A stretch of 64,000 nt of DNA from Cristatella mucedo (taxonomy: Eukaryota > Bryozoa > Phylactolaemata > Cristatellidae), in the NCBI GenBank assembly GCA_009760855.2, contig WPIO01000045.1, positions 1,766,501 to 1,830,500 of the forward strand. The letters run 5' to 3'. The position numbers and the translations under genes are program-made. The notes under the pieces are model-generated. The model searched no databases. It worked only from the letters and a program-made list of their open reading frames with translations, and was not told the origin of the DNA. Shown piece after piece: positions 58,079-64,000 of the stretch (within the stretch, counting starts at the first letter, position 1; each line of letters starts with the position of its first letter).

Positions 58079-58364
58079 CTTTAAACTTGGCTTCATCCCT
58101 TGGCAAAGGTCTTTGGAGCTCGCAGAATGAGACAAATCCATTTCGGCTCCGGTTTGGGACGACGAAGGGGAAACCGTCGAGCAACCATGAGTGACGCTGC
58201 CTGTCGACGTGGCGTATGTGCTGGCTGCTGCTAAGGCATCTCTCTCTTGACGGGGGTTAACTAGAATGCATGCCAGCACTACTGCGGTCTTACTGAGACC
58301 AGTATCATCTGCCAAAATTCCTCCTTTTGGCAGCGGCATTTTGGGCGGTCGTCCGTTTAGAAGT
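58079..58364 (-). CDS. SNF2 helicase exon, SHPRH-like, altered motif I
   Basis: An open exon lies between an acceptor-like ttgaag (first base 58364) and donor AAG|GTATGG (last base 58079). It encodes about 95 residues. GRPPKMPLPKGGILADD followed by TGLSKTAVVLACILVNPR corresponds to helicase motif I of SNF2-family ATPases (usual form GGILADEMGLGKT). The wording around it (PKGGILAD, VLACILVNPRQ) is closest to SHPRH, a nuclear ubiquitin ligase/helicase with a long insertion after motif I. A Ser-rich, low-complexity tail follows. The glycine just before Lys-Thr is Ser and Glu-Met is Asp-Thr, so ATP binding is doubtful and this may be a decayed copy. No other exon of the gene is seen nearby. SHPRH identity is inferred from memory of the family. 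Confidence 0.55.
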
Positions 58365-58675
58365 CTTCAAATTAAGGAGCGGCGGCAAATAAAGCGGTAG
58401 GATGTGGCACCGCAGAACAGATACTTTCGTATTGGCAAGCTTAAATGCATGGTATATCTTGATCAGTCACTTATATTTGCTATTTCGGTATTGATTCCAA
58501 GCTTCTGTAATGAACAATATTGGGATAGTATATCCAAACCATTCTGGACACTCTTAGTGGTTTACGTAAAAATTTTTTTTGATTGTTTTCCAAGAAGAAA
58601 ATGCCAAAGCATTCGGCGAGTCACCAAGTGCCCATAGGTGAGTAATGAATAAATAACAAATAGAGATGGATTAGA

Positions 58676-58805
58676 AAATTTAACAGAGTCATTTGTGCAG
58701 CGGCAGAAGAGCATTAACCGCCATGACTAGAGCGATCAGTAAAGGATCGCCTACTGCAGGACTTGAATCCACGACCTCGGTCGTAAAGAGTAATCACTAA
58801 ATACC
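58676..58805 (-). mobile_element. SINE-1 copy, diverged
   Basis: The complement carries gcctactgcaggacttgaat then ccacgacctcg (B-box region) and an eroded tail (aatttaacagagtc). Confidence 0.65.
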
Positions 58806-61739
58806 TCCTCGTCTAAGCATCAGGTTGCATTGACATTTGTTTGAGCTCAATCAAACATCTTATGACAACAGCTTCTCTTAGACGTATAGAATATGCCAAA
58901 AAGATGTACTCTTGCACCAGTTTAAACACGAAGCACATGGAAAATTTGCATTTTCCAAACGCTATTTTTACCTGGAGCTCTGCCATTAGAAGTCAGCTGC
59001 TATAGGGCCACTAGAAAATCCCAACCCCGATGAGTTTGTCAAAGTCGCTCATGCTGACCTCACTGCCACCAGCGGCGTCAAGATAAGTTAAAAGATGCCC
59101 AACTGAATGATCTGTCATGTATGCATGCATGCAATTATACGACTAGTCCAATCTGACCTTACCTCAATGGATTCGGCATAGAAGAGCCTACCCTATCATC
59201 GAGCTGGCTCGACCAGAAATCTCCATTCTTGCATAAGGGTTTTGGCTGCAGCCAGTTGAGCTGTTTGATTAATCCTATTTGAATTTCAAGACCCATTAGG
59301 GAATTCATTAAGAAGCGGGTAACTTAGTTTAACGAATATCGGGAAATTCGGATAGATATATGGGAGGCAAAGAGCTAAGAGTACAAAAGAGTTCAGGATA
59401 CGAGACTTAGTCTAGTGTTAAAAAGGCATGCACTGGTGCAACGTTTTCGAACTTGATGAGCCTTATCGTTGCTTAGTTTTTTTTCTGTTGAATATGTAGG
59501 ATTTTTGAAGTAATAACACGGAATTTTCTTATTAGTGAAGTAAAACGACCTTCTATGGCATCTAATCTTAGCTGGTCAAACGTAAAATATGGAAAACTTG
59601 TTTGGGAAGCTATCCAAAAGGTAAACTTTGTGAAATAGTTATGGTTGTCATCGACATCATTTTAGTGCTCGCTTGAGCTTTCTTGGGTCTAAGGAATATA
59701 GTAGCTCAGCTCAGGCCTGAGTTATATAATGTGTAGCTCAAAGAAGGAGGATCTGGCAGCCTTTGATCGATGAGCTGATATACAAAGGCTGCTAAAATAT
59801 ACCGTAGCGCTAGCAGCAGCCTCTCCCCATCTCTGCCCGATTTCGCAGATGGTGTTTTCAAGTAGCATAGTGTGAGCAGGATCGATAAAAATCTGGACGA
59901 ACGGCTTTTAGCAGCAGACTACGAGAAACAAATGACCTGATTCAGCTAATCTGAAGATTGTGAAAGTAAAAAACTGTAGCATTCAAAATCGCATGCTGAA
60001 AATATAAACATTTTTTTCTTCTAGTAAGTATCCCACGTAACACGAATAATAATTAATTTAAATGAATTAATTGAACGGACTGTTGTTTCAATGCTCATTT
60101 AGTTACAAAATGGTAATAAAACTTATTTTATTTCGAACTGTCGGAGAATAGCAGAACTCAGTACTTAACCGTGTATTAGTCGCAAGCATGGCTGCATACT
60201 GTTGCAGAATCTTGACAGTGAATGTTCAAAGTGCGTTTGAAGAGGCTGATTGAGTATATACTTACGTGCCACTAGAATAATGGTAGCTGAAAGAGCGTCC
60301 ATTAAGATCTTTGAAATGCAAAAATAACGATTAACAACCTAAAACAGTTATGAGACCAGGAAAATCAACCAGTAAGACTTTTAATATGACCAAGTTCACA
60401 TTTATGCTTCTAGTGAAAGCTTGACGTCACCCAAAAAAGGCTTCAATATCACATACATATACAGTCTTCCTTTGCTTATCGTGGTTAATTCTTTATAGAC
60501 TCTGCAGCGTTAGGCGAATTCTTGCTATGATTTTTTATTTATAAATCAAATATTTTCTTAACTAGAGCATAGAAAACCTGTTCATGACTCTCTACTTCGT
60601 ATCTAACAATATTAAAACACTCTGGACATGAAACAACACACTTTATTTACCATTACACCCATGTTACTGAATATATTAGACAATTAATTTATGCTAAGAC
60701 GTATTATACGTTAGAAATATCACATGAATATTAATGTAATTTAAGTACACTAATGCAGTTTCTACACACAACCACTAACTTATGAAAACAGTGCAATTTG
60801 TTCGATGATTATAAAGAGGTGTACTGCACGGCAATGAAGAGCAACCTTACTGTTCTCAATGAGGCTGCACCTGAATTTAAAGGATTTGATGGGGGTGCTC
60901 CAATACATAAACCAACACGTACTAAACGTATGGCAATTTTAATTTTAACTGTGATGCAGGGTTGTGTAATTGATTCAGGCAACCGAGCGCCCAGTATGTT
61001 ATTTTCGTCACATGGATCAACTGTATGATCAAGATACTGGATAAAAACCGTGATAGAGTGAAGCCACGAAAGTAGAAGGGCTAAGTGGCGAGGTAGGACT
61101 GTACTAGAACATTAGCCAACTCTATCTGATCAGGACTCTTAGTGAGATCATTAAGACAGGTCCTAGGCCGAGGGATCCAAGTTGAAAGCAGCAGCCGAAC
61201 GGGATTCGCTGGCCGATATGTATAGAAGCATTCGACATTCAGGTGTGATTTAATTAAGCCACAAATTTGGTTTATGCAATTTCTGCTCTGTATATAGGAA
61301 ATGAACCGTTTTCTCCATCCGTGAGAATGACTATATCATAAGCCGAAAGCCACGAAAATCAAGCAATTTATGTGAGCTCTCTTCAAGAGAACAACGTGCT
61401 AGAAATTAGATCGCAGGTTGTGGATATTTCTTCGTACTCACTTACAACAACACAGCAGATCATGACTGATCGGGAATTAAACGTCCAATAACACATCTAC
61501 CAACTAAAACCATACGTTACTGAATTGTATTAATTGGCTGCCGAGGACTTTCATAACAATCTGTATCAAAACCGAAATCGGCCTATAACTACGGCTGAGC
61601 TAGGTCATCAGAATTAAACGTACATTTTAAATTTCCCAAGGATTTGTTAAACATTTTCCGTCGTGGAGTTTACCATGTTCAAGGCGACAATTTTAGGACT
61701 CTGCTTGCAAGTCATTAACATGTACCTCAAAAAGCAGTA
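58806..61739. other. Unassigned sequence
   Basis: Almost 3 kb without recognised elements. The 76-codon frame at 60798-61028 has no domain or splice context that I can support. Confidence 0.5.
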
Positions 61740-62155
61740 AACGTAATAGTAATAAAACATTTGTAAATCGTCCTCCGAGGCCTGAGTCTCTTTCGAGCAA
61801 CTTTGCATATCTGTTAAGGAAGCATAATTCAGTGGTAACTGGTAACGTGAACATAAGCAAAACATGGTTAGGGTGACATGCACAGTATCAACATGAAAAT
61901 TTGGTTATTGATATCGTGCACGATTCCGGCAGTCATAATATTACAGAGAACAAATCACAGGAAACCTCTAAAGGCTCTGATAAAGAAAATGCGTTCTCAG
62001 CTTCCTATTGAGCGTCGTAAGGTCAGAGGATGTAGTGAAGTCTGTCGGCATTTATTTTCCTTACATGGGAGCAAGCGAAGAAAAGGCACAGTCTCCAAAG
62101 GATTGGAGGCCCAAACGAATTATAGAGAAGAATAGCTGATCATTGGACAGAGAGA
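61740..62155 (-). mobile_element. LINE-A fragment, degenerate
   Basis: It follows the same order as the 50915-51718 copy: terminal repeat and tail (61750-61800), gttagggtgacatgcacag (about 61869), aaatcacaggaaacctctaa (about 61954) and cacagtctccaaaggattgg (about 62088). Confidence 0.65.
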
Positions 62156-62611
62156 CGTTGCCAGGAACCTACGTTTTTTAAACAACTCAAACAAGGAAGC
62201 AACGTACTTACCAAATCGCTCGGGCCCTAAAATTTCTTCAAACTTATATTATCTTCGATACGACCTTCTCTTTTTATCATCCAGGCAACGGCTATAATCT
62301 GGTGAGTCATTAGTCCTTGTCGAAGACCGTTAAGACGAAGAGCTGCTGCTAGGGTTTCACATGATGCCCTTTGAATTTTCTTTCGTTTTTTCTTCAAGAT
62401 CACATACAGACAATTTTTTTCAGTGACCTGGAATGTCCCTAAATTAGAAAATTAAAACTAAATTTGACGGAAAAAACCTTATTCTCGTAGCAATCGTTAA
62501 AGAGTGGCTAGCAATAAAACTAATAAGCTCAGTATACGAGCTTGCACATACACAAATGTTAAACACACAAGTGCACACACACAAAAGCATATGGACACAC
62601 CAGCTCTCGCA

Positions 62612-62666
62612 CATATATATATACATATATATGTATGTGTGCGTGCGTGCGCGCGTGCGTGCGTGC
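62612..62666 (+). repeat. TA microsatellite joined to (GTGC)n
   Basis: TA run with TACATA interruptions (62612-62634), then GTGC/GCGC units (62637-62666). Both are alternating purine-pyrimidine. Confidence 0.9.
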
Positions 62667-62716
62667 TATAAACTAATGTAGCTTCGTGCTTGCGTGCTAT
62701 AAACTAATGTAGCTTC
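62661..62716 (+). repeat. 25-bp direct repeat, two copies, 31-bp period
   Basis: gcgtgctataaactaatgta plus gcttc occurs at 62661-62685 and 62692-62716, bridging the GTGC microsatellite and the truncated LINE-B copy. Confidence 0.9.
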
Positions 62717-64000
62717 CGGGTGTAAACTCAAAGGAAGTCTGAAATTGACTAGATCTGCATCAGACCCCGATTTCTTGAAACGACGTTGAAGCCTTCGCTT
62801 AGCTCGGCGAATCTTTAGGAGTTGATTTTTATAAATTGAAAGGAATCGCCACGACTTTGTATACGGTTAAAATGAACGGAGCATGTCAAGAGCACTCCTG
62901 AGTGGCATGTCCAGTGCATCAGTAAGGGCATCAAGACTGCCGGTCGAGTCTGAATGCAGATAAAGAAGACCTGCAACATGAACAGATTTCAAAAACTTGT
63001 CTATGTCGATGCTTTGTAAGTTACGTCGCTTGACAAGTTCGACAGTACCCTATACGTACAAGCGAGCAAGAACAGTAAACGCGACCGAACAATGGTCTGA
63101 GAGGGTCACCGGGCACACCACACGGTCAGTGGAGAGGACATCCATAGTGATCACGAGATCTAGAATATGGCCACTGACGTGGGTGGTATGATTAACGTTT
63201 TGGACCAAACCAAATTTTCCAGAAAGTCAGGAAATGAGCGGACCTGGCTGTTGATAGACTTTTCAACGTGAATATTGAAGTCTCCAGAAATCAGTAACGG
63301 CCTGTCACAGAAATACTTTAGCGAGAAACTCTACAAACTTCTCTATAAACAAGTTTTAGACAGCCAGAAAGAGGTTGGTATATCACAACAGTGAGAGGCA
63401 TTTTCTTTGATGAAGACGAGCTTGCAACCGATTTAAACTATGGCTCATATGAAAACTGCATATCTAATAGCCAAACGGTTCTCGAACAACAATTGACACG
63501 CGCCACAAACCTTGTCAGAACGCATGGACTGATAGAATAAGAACCCGGGTGGAGTGGTCTCAGAAATACAACTACTGGAACAAGGCGTCATCCAAGTTTC
63601 GGTAAGCAGAAATGCATCTAGCTTGTCCTGAGCCACCTGATCACGGATAAGTAAGCCCATGGTTTTTAGCGGGTGGACATTTAGTAGGCGGAATTAAAGA
63701 GGCTTTCCAACAACTGAGCGACGGCAATGAAGTGGCTTGTATTCACGTTGGCGTTTATCCGGCCCGGCGGACATGGGCCCTTCGAATTTGAACTGGGCCT
63801 TAGTAACGGCCGCTGGTCGACGTTTCACGACGTGCTGGGCTACGGTGGTTGGGCTACCACCGCAACAAGTACTATTCAGTGCTTTAAATTTACGGGCCGC
63901 AGGTTCGATAGCTGAGCTGTTGATAGGGTGAACAAAGGATGCAGGAATGTTCTCACTAACCCGCCAGAGAAGGCCCGCCTATAGGTATCGACTAATGGCG
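62700..64000 (-). mobile_element. LINE-B copy with endonuclease domain, continuing past the window edge
   Basis: Minus strand from the edge inward: an open frame (about 63691-63970) upstream of the endonuclease; the domain start at LDAFLLTETWM (about 63590-63625); GDFNIHVEKS (about 63255-63288), the D-x-N catalytic region; LDLVIT; and SDHCSV (about 63086-63103), the conserved final His. A linker follows that overlaps the start of the 41350-43530 copy (attgactagatctgcatcag). Several frames are used and a stop separates the upstream frame from the endonuclease, so it is inactive. It is truncated at about 62700, before the reverse transcriptase. Confidence 0.85.

Overview
The window is animal (metazoan) nuclear DNA, most likely from an invertebrate. 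It is AT-rich, has no long open reading frames, and is full of microsatellites, tRNA-derived SINEs and broken copies of two CR1/L2-type non-LTR retrotransposon families. I call the families LINE-A and LINE-B. A short element resembling the SPIN family of hAT transposons (47454-47657) is compatible with a mollusc or flatworm, among others, but I cannot name the species. No complete protein-coding gene is visible. What coding sequence I can support is single exons, exon remnants and retrotransposon fragments.

The main structure is a large, old inverted duplication filling the first ~17.3 kb. The left arm (at least 1-6860) matches the reverse complement of the right arm (about 9290-17310) in the same order along its length, at roughly 75-85% identity by eye. 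The two arms are separated by about 2.4 kb holding an internally deleted LINE-A copy. Each arm carries the remains of a gene transcribed away from the axis: a 165-bp exon, a 207-bp LIM-domain exon, and a later block ending in a stop codon. Each also carries reading-frame blocks running toward the axis that I do not recognise. The two gene copies have decayed differently. The left copy has a 1-bp insertion in the first exon and a stop codon in the last block. The right copy has lost one zinc-binding cysteine of the LIM domain. Some insertions sit in only one arm (a SINE and about 290 bp on the left; a LINE-A tail, a LINE-B tail and about 840 bp containing a SINE on the right), so they came after the duplication.

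From 17.3 to about 38 kb there is little recognisable coding sequence. It holds a (GT)n tract of about 275 bp, a 113-bp hairpin element, the longest open frame in the window (27134-27685, unknown function), retrotransposon fragments, a GC-rich stretch at 31.3-32.6 kb, an AT-rich stretch near 33.0 kb, and a 756-bp CT-rich tract at 36.8-37.55 kb.

From 38 to 56.3 kb the window is mostly retrotransposon debris. It includes a 2.2-kb LINE-B copy inserted inside a LINE-A copy, a SINE inserted inside LINE-A coding sequence, the SPIN-like element, and a 31-bp tandem repeat beside a reverse-transcriptase fragment. SINE-2 shares its 3' end with LINE-A, which suggests that LINE-A machinery mobilises it. 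At 58.08-58.36 kb (minus strand) there is an exon resembling the SNF2 helicase motif I region of SHPRH, with a changed ATP-binding motif. The right edge (62.7-64 kb, minus strand) carries the endonuclease domain of a LINE-B copy that runs out of the window.
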